A DNA stretch of 9,468 nucleotides, from assembly GCA_022844575.1 (NCBI GenBank), contig JALHLL010000132.1, positions 1 to 9,468 of the forward strand, given 5' to 3'. Positions within the stretch are counted from its first letter, which is position 1. Every line of letters starts with the position of its first letter. This DNA is from a bacterium. GTDB taxonomy: Bacteria; Bacteroidota; Ignavibacteria; Kapaibacteriales; UBA961. Below the pieces are notes generated by a model. That model did not search any database, was not told the origin of the DNA, and saw nothing but the letters and a program-made list of their open reading frames with translations. This document shows positions 1-7,167 of the stretch, piece after piece. Position numbers and translations under genes: made by a program.

Positions 1-1227
1 CCAAAACCACACTTTTCGGAAACAAAAGCACAGTATCATAGTGCTGAGGCATATAAACTTAAATATTTAAAAGAAGCTTTTACACATTTTAAGCATTATG
101 CCTCACAAGAAGTACTGACATTTTATGAGCATTTTAAGCAAGAGAACAGTTTTTGGTTGAACAAATATGTCTCCTTTATGTCGTTGAAACAAGCACATGG
201 GCATAAAGCATGGTATGGGTGGACTGAAGAGTTTATGAAATATGATAAGGAAATGGCAGTGAGTGGAAAATACAATGCGAATGATATGGCGGAATACCAT
301 ATATTTTTACAGTATGTTTTTTTCGGACAATGGTCATTATTACGTCAGTATGCAGATAAAAAAGGTATTATACTTATAGGTGACATGCCGATTTATGCTG
401 CTCATGATTCGGCAGATGTGTGGGGTGATAAGGAATTATTTACGATTGATAAAAAAGGAATGCCGAAAACCGTTGCTGGCGTTCCGCCGGATTACTTTTC
501 AGAAAATGGGCAGTTATGGGGCAATCCGCTTTATGAATGGGAAATTATGCGGAATAATAATTTTGAATGGTGGAAAAAAAGGTTCCATAGACAATTATCA
601 TTATTCGATTATGTACGGGTTGACCATTTCAGAGGATTTGAATCATATTGGGAAATTGACGGGAAAGCAAATACCGCAAAAAATGGTTTTTGGAAAAAAG
701 CACCGGGCAAATTACTTTTTCAGGAATTATTGGCTGAATTCGGTTCATTGCCTGTAATTGCAGAAGACTTAGGAATAATTACCGATGAAGTACGCGAATT
801 AAGAGATTATTTTTCATTTCCGGGTATGAAAGTATTACAATTCGGTTTTGATTCATGCGATGCCCACAATGAATTTTTACCGCATAACTTTTCGGAGAAT
901 TATGTATGTTATACCGGAACACATGATAATGACACGACACTTGGTTGGCTGAATTCGTCTGATGAAAGATTAAAGGATTTTTTAAAGAAGTATACAAAAA
1001 AGAAAAAGACGAACGAAAATGTTCGAGCGCTTATTGAAATGGCTTTCGCCTCCGTTGCACAGACTGTTATTGTGCCGATGCAGGATATTCTGTGTCAGGG
1101 AAGTAAATACCGAATGAATACGCCGGGAAAATCGGCAGGGAATTGGGAATACAGAATACACTACAAAGACCTTACGGAAAAGAAGGCAATGGAATTTCGT
1201 AGGTACGTGCAATTATATGCACGATAA
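1..1227 (+). CDS. malQ: 4-alpha-glucanotransferase (amylomaltase), 5'-truncated by window edge
   Basis: This GH77 enzyme transfers 4-alpha-glucan segments between maltodextrins in the cytoplasm, in maltose and glycogen metabolism. The frame is open from base 1, so the gene begins upstream. The 408 codons seen, against about 500 in the family, imply that roughly 90-100 N-terminal residues are missing. Visible GH77 blocks in order are GDMPIYAAHDSADVW (from about 373), VAGVPPDYFSENGQLWGNP (from about 472), RVDHFRGFESYWEI with the nucleophile Asp at 622-624, AEDLG with the acid/base Glu at 763-765, GTHDNDTTLGW with the stabilising Asp at 925-927, and near the C-terminus SKYRMNTPGKSAGNWEYR. All three catalytic carboxylates are present, so the enzyme should be active. 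The TTG at 157 is internal and is not the real start, because typical MalQ sequence continues upstream of it. The next gene starts 42 bp downstream on the same strand and may be co-transcribed. Confidence 0.96.
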   Translation, partial: PKPHFSETKAQYHSAEAYKLKYLKEAFTHFKHYASQEVLTFYEHFKQENSFWLNKYVSFMSLKQAHGHKAWYGWTEEFMKYDKEMAVSGKYNANDMAEYHIFLQYVFFGQWSLLRQYADKKGIILIGDMPIYAAHDSADVWGDKELFTIDKKGMPKTVAGVPPDYFSENGQLWGNPLYEWEIMRNNNFEWWKKRFHRQLSLFDYVRVDHFRGFESYWEIDGKANTAKNGFWKKAPGKLLFQELLAEFGSLPVIAEDLGIITDEVRELRDYFSFPGMKVLQFGFDSCDAHNEFLPHNFSENYVCYTGTHDNDTTLGWLNSSDERLKDFLKKYTKKKKTNENVRALIEMAFASVAQTVIVPMQDILCQGSKYRMNTPGKSAGNWEYRIHYKDLTEKKAMEFRRYVQLYAR

Positions 1228-1269
1228 ATACTCCTATAATTATATTATTCCGAATGAAAGGAAAAAGAC

Positions 1270-2367
1270 ATGAAATCGTTATTGATAACCATAATAGTAC
1301 TGCATGCTTTCATCCATATTCTCGGCTTTTTAAAGGCATTTTCCTTAGCAGAGATACAACAACTTACTGTACCCATAGGTAAGGTTCGCGGTATGTTGTG
1401 GCTTTTGACATTAATACTGTTTTGTATCGGTAGCATCCTGTATGGAATATCACAATATACATGGTCAGTATGGCTGATAGCTGCGGTAACTTTATCGCAA
1501 ATATTGGTGATATATTCATGGAGTGATGCAAAATTTGCAACCATACTGAATACCTTAATCCTTATTGTTGCTATAGTAGGGTTTGCCGAAATGCAATTTA
1601 CGGCTATGGTGAAAAAAGAAATCGAAGAATTAACAAACAATATACCACCGCGAACAAGGGTTGATATAATAAACGAAACGGATATACATACTATGCCGCA
1701 ATGTGTACGACAATGGTTAAACAGTTCGGGAATTATAGGTAAAGAGAAAATTACTACCGCATATATTAGGCAAAAGGTGGAAATGAAAACATCACCTGAA
1801 CAAAAGAATTGGTATGCGGCAGAAGCGGAACAATATTATACGATACGGAAACCCGCCTTTATTTGGTCGGTTGATATGACGATGATGTACTTTGTACCCG
1901 TAGCGGGATGCGATAAATTTACGAATGGAAAAGGAGAAATGCTTATAAAACTCGGCTCGCTTATTCCGATAGTACAGAGTGCCGATAATGCGAACATAAA
2001 TGAAGGCACTATGCAACGTTATTTGGGAGAAATTGTATGGTTTCCTTCAGCCGCTTTGGAACCGTATATTACTTGGCAGGAAATAGATACACATTCGGCA
2101 CTGGCTACTATGAACTATATGAATACTGAATGCGAGGGTGTATTTACATTCGATGAAGTGGGAAATCTGAAATCATTTTCCACGTTACGATATATGGGCG
2201 ATGAAAAAGTAAAAAGGGAATGGACAATAACCGTCGATGCCATGCAGAGTTTTAATGGAGTAAAAATACCCTCGAAACTTCATGCCACATGGAAATTGAA
2301 TGCCGGAAACTGGACTTGGTTGAACATGGAGATTGAAGAAGTGAGGTATAATAGTTCTTTTGAATAA
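1270..2367 (+). CDS. Membrane protein with C-terminal DUF6544/DUF6920-like domain
   Basis: Function is unknown. The 365-residue protein has four predicted membrane helices (about residues 4-24, 42-61, 65-84 and 88-108) and then a soluble domain of about 250 residues. That domain carries signatures I associate with the DUF6544/DUF6920 families: AEQYYTIRKPAFIW (about 186-199), the G-K-G-E-M-L-I-K-L-G-S-L-I-P stretch (220-233), and MQRYLGEIVWFPSAAL (248-263) followed by a W-x-x-I-D segment. The family assignment is from memory of these motifs. No catalytic role is established that I know of. The ATG at 1270 is preceded by an AAAGG ribosome site at 1257-1261, 8 nt upstream. The gene follows malQ by 42 bp, so co-transcription is possible, and it converges on mraY with only 11 bp between the stop codons. 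Nothing in the sequence ties it to sugar metabolism or to the cell wall. Confidence 0.85.
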   Translation: MKSLLITIIVLHAFIHILGFLKAFSLAEIQQLTVPIGKVRGMLWLLTLILFCIGSILYGISQYTWSVWLIAAVTLSQILVIYSWSDAKFATILNTLILIVAIVGFAEMQFTAMVKKEIEELTNNIPPRTRVDIINETDIHTMPQCVRQWLNSSGIIGKEKITTAYIRQKVEMKTSPEQKNWYAAEAEQYYTIRKPAFIWSVDMTMMYFVPVAGCDKFTNGKGEMLIKLGSLIPIVQSADNANINEGTMQRYLGEIVWFPSAALEPYITWQEIDTHSALATMNYMNTECEGVFTFDEVGNLKSFSTLRYMGDEKVKREWTITVDAMQSFNGVKIPSKLHATWKLNAGNWTWLNMEIEEVRYNSSFE

Positions 2368-2387
2368 ATATATATTGTTTACCTCAC
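2341..2387. repeat. Inverted repeat spanning the convergent gene ends
   Basis: GTGAGGTA at 2341-2348 is perfectly complementary to TACCTCAC at 2380-2387, with a 31-nt AT-rich loop between them. The arms lie in the last codons of the DUF6544-like gene and of mraY, and both stop codons fall inside the structure. With only 11 bp between the genes there is no room for separate terminators, so a shared bidirectional terminator is possible. The loop is long and there is no clean T-run, so an 8-bp chance match is also quite plausible. Confidence 0.3.
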
Positions 2388-3509
2388 CTTAAATGTTGTC
2401 ATAGTAATAATGGCAAGAAGTACAGCTATAATATAAAAGCGTACTACAATTTTCGATTCGTGAATACCTGCTTTTTCAAAATGATGATGAATAGGCGACA
2501 TGCGGAATAAACGTTTGCCCTCACCATATTTTTTCTTTGTCCACTTAAAATAACTTACCTGAATAATAACGGAAAGTGTTTCAGCAAAAAATACTCCGCC
2601 GATAATAGGTAATAAAAATTCCTTTTTTAGAAGAATGCACATACAACCCAATGCGCCGCCTAAAGCAAGCGAACCCGTATCACCCATAAATACTTGAGCA
2701 GGGTAGGAATTATACCACAAAAAGCCCAAGGCAGCACCTACCAAAGCAGCGCAGAATACCACTAATTCACCGGAACCCTGTAGATACACAATGTTCAGAT
2801 ACTGTGCAAAAATGGAATTACCTGTAAAATATGCTATAACAGCAAGGGCTAAAAAGGAAATTCCTACCGTACCTATTGCCAAGCCATCCAAACCGTCGGT
2901 AAGGTTTACAGCATTGGAGGTAGCCGTCAATATAAAAATAATGATGGGTATATATAATATACCGAAATCAAAGTAAACATTTTTAGCAAAAGGTACGGTT
3001 GTAAGTGTGTGAATCTCTTTAAAAACTTGCGAAAAAATTTCGGGATAAAAATAGACCGCACAACCAATAATAAGACCGACAAAAACCTGACCGACAATTT
3101 TGTATCTGCCTATAAGCCCTTTTGGTAATTTTTTAACTACCTTCAAATAGTCATCAAGAAAGCCGACACCGCCGAGAGCTGCCGTGGCAAAAACAATCAA
3201 TAAGCCATATACATTAGCAATATCCGCCCATAGAAGGGTCGGCACAAGCAAAGCCGTAAGCACAATAAGTCCGCCCATTGTAGGCGTTCCCTTTTTGGAA
3301 GCATGATTGCCCGTTGCTTGCAATTCCGCTTTTGCTTGTTCACCAATCTGCCTTTTTTGCAATGCCCTAATAATTTTAGGACCCACTATAAAACTGATGA
3401 GCAATGCCGTAATAGCCGCAGCAGCCGAACGAAAGGTAAGGTATTGAAAAATACCGAAACCCGGCGGATGGAATGCGTTTTTCAGATATTGTGCCAAGTA
3501 GTATAACAT
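2379..3509 (-). CDS. mraY: Phospho-N-acetylmuramoyl-pentapeptide transferase
   Basis: MraY moves phospho-MurNAc-pentapeptide from UDP onto undecaprenyl phosphate to form lipid I at the inner face of the cytoplasmic membrane, the first membrane step of peptidoglycan synthesis. The protein has 376 residues, slightly long for the family, and about ten hydrophobic segments. Motifs seen are KKGTPTMGG (72-80), GFLDDYLKV with the Asp pair 119-120, NAVNLTDGLDG (199-209), MGDTGSLALGG with Asp277, and the signature SPIHHHFE (338-345). All expected catalytic and magnesium-binding residues are present. The ending MTTFKVR and the RSAAAAITALLI stretch resemble Chlorobi-type MraY. The ATG (complement of 3507-3509) lacks a clear Shine-Dalgarno, which is common in this group. 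Unusually, it is not flanked by murF, murD, ftsW or murG. Its neighbours are a HisA-like gene (divergent) and a DUF gene (convergent), so it is transcribed alone. Confidence 0.98.
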   Translation of the reverse strand: MLYYLAQYLKNAFHPPGFGIFQYLTFRSAAAAITALLISFIVGPKIIRALQKRQIGEQAKAELQATGNHASKKGTPTMGGLIVLTALLVPTLLWADIANVYGLLIVFATAALGGVGFLDDYLKVVKKLPKGLIGRYKIVGQVFVGLIIGCAVYFYPEIFSQVFKEIHTLTTVPFAKNVYFDFGILYIPIIIFILTATSNAVNLTDGLDGLAIGTVGISFLALAVIAYFTGNSIFAQYLNIVYLQGSGELVVFCAALVGAALGFLWYNSYPAQVFMGDTGSLALGGALGCMCILLKKEFLLPIIGGVFFAETLSVIIQVSYFKWTKKKYGEGKRLFRMSPIHHHFEKAGIHESKIVVRFYIIAVLLAIITMTTFKVR

Positions 3510-3557
3510 AGTGTATCGGTTTACTATCCGAGAACTTGTTTGGAAAAATCATAATCG

Positions 3558-3577
3558 AATACCCTATGGAGGGTATT
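3558..3577. repeat. Perfect 8-bp inverted repeat upstream of mraY
   Basis: AATACCCT (3558-3565) and AGGGTATT (3570-3577) are exact reverse complements around a 4-nt ATGG loop. The repeat lies 49 bp upstream of the mraY start. If the TATTTTTG box at 3588-3595 is the promoter, it would form a hairpin near the 5' end of the mraY leader. Alternatively it is a dyad operator for mraY or for the divergent HisA-like gene. There is no T-run, so it is not a terminator. Read on the minus strand, its core CCTCCATAGGGT recurs at 7290-7301 in the long hairpin. Confidence 0.5.
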
Positions 3578-3587
3578 AACCTAAGTG

Positions 3588-3595
3588 CAAAAATA
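3588..3595 (-). promoter_or_regulatory. Candidate -7 promoter element for mraY
   Basis: On the minus strand this reads TATTTTTG, an exact match to the Bacteroidetes -7 consensus TAnnTTTG. It would start transcription near 3581 and give mraY a leader of about 70 nt. I do not see a matching TTTG -33 element about 20 nt further upstream, so the call rests on one box in AT-rich DNA. Confidence 0.3.
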
Positions 3596-3632
3596 TGATG
3601 AGTTCGACGATACTTCTGCAGAATGCACGGAA

Positions 3633-3654
3633 GTTTGCATTACTATATGCAAAC
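3633..3654. repeat. Perfect 8-bp inverted repeat upstream of the HisA-like gene
   Basis: GTTTGCAT (3633-3640) and ATGCAAAC (3647-3654) are exact reverse complements separated by 6 nt (TACTAT). The dyad lies 71 bp upstream of the HisA-like start, inside the divergent intergenic region. Its size and symmetry fit a dimeric repressor or activator site. The half-site ATGCAA also occurs as the palindrome ATGCAA-G-TTGCAT at 5473-5485, about 90 bp upstream of the T9SS cargo gene. The function is inferred from position only. Confidence 0.4.
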
Positions 3655-3725
3655 CATATGCCCACTCGGCACAATGCCTCGACAGATACAAACGTCTTTA
3701 CCCTTAAGAAATCAAGGGGAAGCAA

Positions 3726-4484
3726 ATGATACTCGTCATTCCATCCATTGACCTGCGAGGGGGACATTGCTTGCGATGTATAACCGGTGAGCCGGGTACA
3801 GAGCAGTTATATAGTTCCTATTCCTTTCAACCGGAAAATCTTGCCAAACTGATGCGTAGGGAAAATGCCAAAACCCTTCATATTACCGATCATGATTCCA
3901 TTGAAGGTGATGATACAGCCAATGAAAAAATAATTAATGATATAGTACATGGTATAGATATACCTGTAGAATTGCTAAGGTCATTCCGCACCGTTAGTGA
4001 TGTGGAGAGCCAATTGCAAAACGGCATCTATAGGGTGGTACTCAATTCTCTTATACTTACCAATCCCGAAGATGTACGACAATTGGTATCGAAGTATTCG
4101 GCAAGCCGGATAATAGCCGGAGTGCGTGCGAAAGGACATATAACGGTATTACCATCTGCTACACCCCCTTTAACGGCTGTCGAATTTGCATTGAAGGCAA
4201 AACAACTCGGCATTACACGCCTTATTTATACCGATGTATCGTGGGAAGGCACATTATGCGGACCCGATACTGATTTACTGAAAAATATTGCAATCGAAAC
4301 GGGGATGCGCATAACGGCTGCCGGAGGCGTATCGAGTCCGCAGCACCTTTGGGCATTACAGGAACTTCATCCCTTTGGTTTGGATTCGGTAATTGTAGGA
4401 CGTGCGCTTTATGAAAATAAATTTCCTTGTCAAAAAATATGGAGGCAAGCGGAAGCACGGTTGGAAGTGGCTACCGATAGATAA
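3726..4484 (+). CDS. HisA-family (beta/alpha)8-barrel protein with altered active site
   Basis: The 252-residue protein matches HisA (ProFAR isomerase, histidine synthesis) along its whole length: IPSIDL with Asp9, LHITDHD (51-57), IPVE-x5-RT-x2-DV (79-93), NSLILTNP (107-114), YTDVSWEGTL-x-GPD (168-181), AAGGVSS (198-204) and VIVGRALYENKF (222-233). Several key residues differ. The first phosphate loop, normally GGGIR, reads LRSFR (84-88). The Gly before the conserved Ser of the VVxGS motif is Asn107. The second catalytic Asp, in the usual LDVR motif, aligns with Arg134 (IIAGVRAKG). The C-terminal phosphate site is intact. I therefore withhold the symbol hisA. It may have a new substrate with a single phosphate, or may no longer be a catalyst. 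The ATG at 3726 has a purine-rich AAGGGGAAG site at 3714-3722. No his genes are adjacent. The gene is monocistronic, ending at a strong terminator. Confidence 0.88.
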   Translation: MILVIPSIDLRGGHCLRCITGEPGTEQLYSSYSFQPENLAKLMRRENAKTLHITDHDSIEGDDTANEKIINDIVHGIDIPVELLRSFRTVSDVESQLQNGIYRVVLNSLILTNPEDVRQLVSKYSASRIIAGVRAKGHITVLPSATPPLTAVEFALKAKQLGITRLIYTDVSWEGTLCGPDTDLLKNIAIETGMRITAAGGVSSPQHLWALQELHPFGLDSVIVGRALYENKFPCQKIWRQAEARLEVATDR

Positions 4485-4507
4485 GTGAAAAAAAACGTGT
4501 AATTTTA

Positions 4508-4540
4508 GGCGGTACTAACGAAACGGTATCGCCTTTTTTT
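4508..4540 (+). terminator. Rho-independent terminator of the HisA-like gene
   Basis: GGCGGTAC (4508-4515) pairs with GTATCGCC (4526-4533) over 8 bp with one G-U pair, around a 10-nt loop, and is followed at once by seven T residues (4534-4540). It begins 23 nt after the HisA-like stop codon and ends 20 nt before the next start, so it separates the two genes. Confidence 0.88.
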
Positions 4541-4560
4541 ATTTATAAGGAAAATATTGA

Positions 4561-5079
4561 ATGAAAAGAATACTACCTATACTACTTTTGCCCCTACTAT
4601 GTATATACACCGCTTTTACTCAAGTGGAAGGTACAGCGCAAGCAGAAAATCCTTTGAAAGCACAAAAAACCGATACGTACTTTGGTGTAGGTTTACAGGC
4701 GGGACTTGCCACAGGTTCGGGAATGATGTTTCGGGCGATGATACCGGAGCGATATGGTTTGGAAGCAACGATAGGAATTATAACATTGGGCGATTATACT
4801 TATTTTTCGTCAGGCGTGGAAGCACAATATCGTCTGAATGCCAATGATAATGAAAGAATATTTTTGCTTTTGGGCGGCGGGTTTTATTCCAAAAATAAAG
4901 GTGAAGGCAATATATTTGATGCACCGTTTAGATCGGGTTTCGGTATCGGTTATGAATGGTTTTTCGGCAATAGCAATGCGATGCTTGGTGCGGAAATTCC
5001 GCTTACACTCTTTTTTGAAGAAAGTAATCTGACAATATTTCCTACGCCGCAAATTTCATTTATGTATTACTTTAGGTGA
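4561..5079 (+). CDS. Small exported beta-barrel-like protein, probably outer membrane
   Basis: I do not recognise a named family. The 172-residue protein starts with a clear signal peptide (MKRILPILLLPLLCIYTAF, cleavage around residue 20). The mature part is rich in Gly and in alternating aromatic/hydrophobic stretches, for example YFGVGLQAGLATGSGMMF and FRSGFGIGYEWFFG. It ends in MYYFR. This pattern fits a small outer-membrane beta-barrel of the OmpA/OmpW size class, here with roughly eight possible strands. The ATG at 4561 has an AAGG site at 4547-4550 and lies just after the terminator of the gene upstream, so it needs its own promoter. I could not identify one with confidence in the short gap. 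The overlapping 96-codon frame starting at 4557 is a shadow, with no signal peptide and an unusual composition. The export call is solid and the barrel call is inference. Confidence 0.82.
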   Translation: MKRILPILLLPLLCIYTAFTQVEGTAQAENPLKAQKTDTYFGVGLQAGLATGSGMMFRAMIPERYGLEATIGIITLGDYTYFSSGVEAQYRLNANDNERIFLLLGGGFYSKNKGEGNIFDAPFRSGFGIGYEWFFGNSNAMLGAEIPLTLFFEESNLTIFPTPQISFMYYFR

Positions 5080-5135
5080 TGGGGATAATTAAATATATCG
5101 AACGGTAAACGCAAATACGCTTTTTCTCATGAAAA

Positions 5136-5167
5136 TTGTACTCATCCTTTCTTGGATATAAGTACAA
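5136..5167. repeat. Interrupted stem-loop after the small exported protein gene
   Basis: TTGTACT (5136-5142) pairs with AGTACAA (5161-5167). Inside it, ATCC (5144-5147) pairs with GGAT (5154-5157), closing a 6-nt loop. That gives 11 bp with a small asymmetric internal loop. It lies 56 nt after the stop codon at 5079. No T-run follows, so it is not a standard terminator. It could be a 3' mRNA-end structure or chance. Confidence 0.35.
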
Positions 5168-5520
5168 ATTGGCTCTTACTCTACTCTCTTATTGCGATTT
5201 GGTTTGCGACTATAACCCTTGTTTACCATGTAATTCATTCGTTGATGCTATTCGACGGTATGCGTAATTGCAGCAAAATTATCATGTTACCTATCGAATT
5301 GCGTGAAATGAGTATGGCTTCTTGATGTTCAATGTTCCATAGCCGTTTATAATTATGCCATGCCTCTCACTACAATGCAAAAGCATGCTGCTCATGTTTG
5401 TTGTTGCCATAATAGGTTATAATCACGGTAAACTAAAATAGCAAAACTCATTTTTTTTCTTGTGTTTTTTATATGCAAGTTGCATGTAGAAGATGGTTGA
5501 AAAAAGTAATGAGGAAGTTA

Positions 5521-5537
5521 ACCTACCTTTGGTAGGT
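5521..5537. repeat. Perfect 7-bp hairpin/dyad upstream of the T9SS cargo gene
   Basis: ACCTACC (5521-5527) and GGTAGGT (5531-5537) are exact complements around TTT, with further TTA/TAA complementarity outside if one base bulges. The dyad lies 35 bp before the GTG start and includes a TTTG (5528-5531). A near-match to the Bacteroidetes -7 box, TAACTTTA, sits at 5558-5565, but the 26-bp gap is wider than the usual spacing. An operator overlapping the promoter is the simplest reading. It is not proven. Confidence 0.4.
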
Positions 5538-5572
5538 AATGTTTAGTACAATTTTCGTAACTTTAGTATGTT

Positions 5573-7084
5573 GTGATACGAACACTCTTTACCATAGTAC
5601 CCCTTTTATTCTATGCCTTTACACAAGTAATGGCACAGCATACCTTTGATGTGAAGTTTAATGATGCAGTTAATAATTACCCTGGTGGCTTTACAGGGTT
5701 ATACCGTTATACTAAGGAAAAAACTTTAGTGTGTGGTTCGAATGGAATTAACGGCAGTCGAAATACTTACTTTGCCGTTTTTGATAACGAAGGAACTTTT
5801 ATAAACACTAAAACTCTACCCTTTAGACGCGGATGGGTACAGGTTAAATGGTATAATAAAGAGGATAAACTGATATATATATTGATGGATGAAAGCATCG
5901 GCAAGTATCTCGGCTTCCCATGGCATCTGATTACTATGGATACGAATTTGAATGTAATAAATGATAAGCGGTTAGATTCGACTGTAATGGGTCTGTCAGC
6001 CAACATGAGTAAGGTAATTGCCCCACAATATATCCGATTGAGTGACTCTACGCTACTCCTTACATCAGGTTACACAGAATACACAGAACAACAAAATGCA
6101 CTTTACCAGAGAATGGCTTATATTATTGATAATAAGGGAAGAGTAATTAGTACCTACAAATTCCAATCGTATAGCCGTAACGATGAACCTTTGTATCGAA
6201 AGAGTAACGGAGAGATTTTTTGGAGATATAGTTTTAAAGATCCGTTAAATATTGATAAGATAGGTTACAGACTATCAAACACGAATTTTGAATTTATTGA
6301 TAAGAAAGACAGTATTTCGCTACCAGATTTTTACTCTAATAATGATTATGCAAGAAATTTCACTCCCACAGGGGACGGAGGATTTGCATTATTGAGAATG
6401 GTATATGAGAAACCCGAGACCGCAGAATTGATAAAATATGATTCGCAATACACAAAACAATGGTCAGTTTTAATACCGAGTCATAGCGATGAGAAACATC
6501 AGTTGATAGAGAATAAAAATGGTGGTTTTTTTGTAATAACGCAAACAATAACGGATACTACTATATCCTTAGGTTTTCAAGAATGTCTTCAAGATATAGC
6601 TGTAAGTAAAATAAGTGCGGAAGGTAAACTACAGTTTACGGCATATTATGGCAGTGGTACGTGTATTCAAGTAGTATATAATGCCATAAAAGATAATGAT
6701 GGTGGAATTGTTATTTCTGGCAGATACAATGCTTCAAAATTTACCACATGTAATAATACATGCAGTACACCCGAATACGAATGGTTGTTAAAAATTGATA
6801 CACTTGGTGGTGGAGCAAGATTGCTGACTTCCGTAATGGAACAATCAGATGAACTTAATGAAACGATATTATACCCAAACCCAACTTCTGATATACTTTA
6901 TGTGAATACCGAATTTTCTAGTATTGACATTTTTAATAGTAATGCAGAAAATGTATATTCTTCTAACATGCAATTAAGCAATAGTAAAAGTATAGATATT
7001 TCAAATTTAGGGTCGGGTTTATACTTTTGTAGAATAGCATATAAAAACGGTACAATAGTAAAACCGTTTATTGTACAACATTAA
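5573..7084 (+). CDS. Secreted protein with C-terminal T9SS type A sorting domain
   Basis: The 503-residue protein has a signal peptide (MIRTLFTIVPLLFYAFTQVMA, cleavage near residue 21). Its body is beta-rich with recurring elements such as TPTGDGGFALL, ENKNGGFFVI and DNDGGIVISGRY, the type of repeat found in propeller-like surface proteins of Bacteroidetes. Residues 431-503 form a T9SS type A sorting domain: ILYPNPTSDILYVN, an S-I-D-I-F-N core strand, the ISNLGSGLYFCRI turn, and the end IVKPFIVQH. Family knowledge predicts export by Sec, then passage through the type IX system with cleavage of this domain and attachment to the surface or release. The binding target is unknown. The start must be GTG at 5573, because an in-frame TAG lies at 5564-5566. 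An out-of-frame ATG TTG TGA (5568-5576) overlaps it. No clear ribosome site is visible. Confidence 0.9.
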   Translation: MIRTLFTIVPLLFYAFTQVMAQHTFDVKFNDAVNNYPGGFTGLYRYTKEKTLVCGSNGINGSRNTYFAVFDNEGTFINTKTLPFRRGWVQVKWYNKEDKLIYILMDESIGKYLGFPWHLITMDTNLNVINDKRLDSTVMGLSANMSKVIAPQYIRLSDSTLLLTSGYTEYTEQQNALYQRMAYIIDNKGRVISTYKFQSYSRNDEPLYRKSNGEIFWRYSFKDPLNIDKIGYRLSNTNFEFIDKKDSISLPDFYSNNDYARNFTPTGDGGFALLRMVYEKPETAELIKYDSQYTKQWSVLIPSHSDEKHQLIENKNGGFFVITQTITDTTISLGFQECLQDIAVSKISAEGKLQFTAYYGSGTCIQVVYNAIKDNDGGIVISGRYNASKFTTCNNTCSTPEYEWLLKIDTLGGGARLLTSVMEQSDELNETILYPNPTSDILYVNTEFSSIDIFNSNAENVYSSNMQLSNSKSIDISNLGSGLYFCRIAYKNGTIVKPFIVQH

Positions 7085-7167
7085 GACACAATTTCAAAAA
7101 ATAATCACAAGGGATTTATAGATAAAAGGGTGAAATAATATCATAGAGCAATAGTTGAAAAACATCA

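Larger units (their letters stand above)
5080..5572. other. 493-bp intergenic region without a convincing gene
   Basis: Both strands are broken by frequent stops. The longest frame of interest, open from 5089 to a TGA at 5323-5325 (+), holds a hydrophobic stretch (NWLLLYSLIAIWFATITLVY). It has no ATG before about 5242, no ribosome site and no family resemblance, so it is at most a decayed remnant. A 10-codon start-like ORF (MKIVLILSWI, from 5129) also lacks support. The region contains a stem-loop at 5136-5167, the palindrome ATGCAA-G-TTGCAT at 5473-5485, a T-run at 5452-5459 and a hairpin at 5521-5537. It probably holds the promoter of the T9SS cargo gene. Confidence 0.6.

Noticed and set aside
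157..1227. TTG at 157 as the start of malQ
   Set aside because: The same frame is open to base 1 and the upstream residues match the normal MalQ N-terminal half, so the gene is truncated by the window and does not start there.
4557..4847. 96-codon frame overlapping the exported protein gene
   Set aside because: It overlaps the 172-codon frame that has a signal peptide and a ribosome site. Its own product has no signal peptide and an unlikely composition.
7050..7076. 8-bp inverted repeat GTACAATA/TATTGTAC at the end of the T9SS cargo gene
   Set aside because: It lies inside the sorting-domain coding sequence, has an 11-nt loop and no T-run, and is within chance for AT-rich DNA, so I did not call a terminator.
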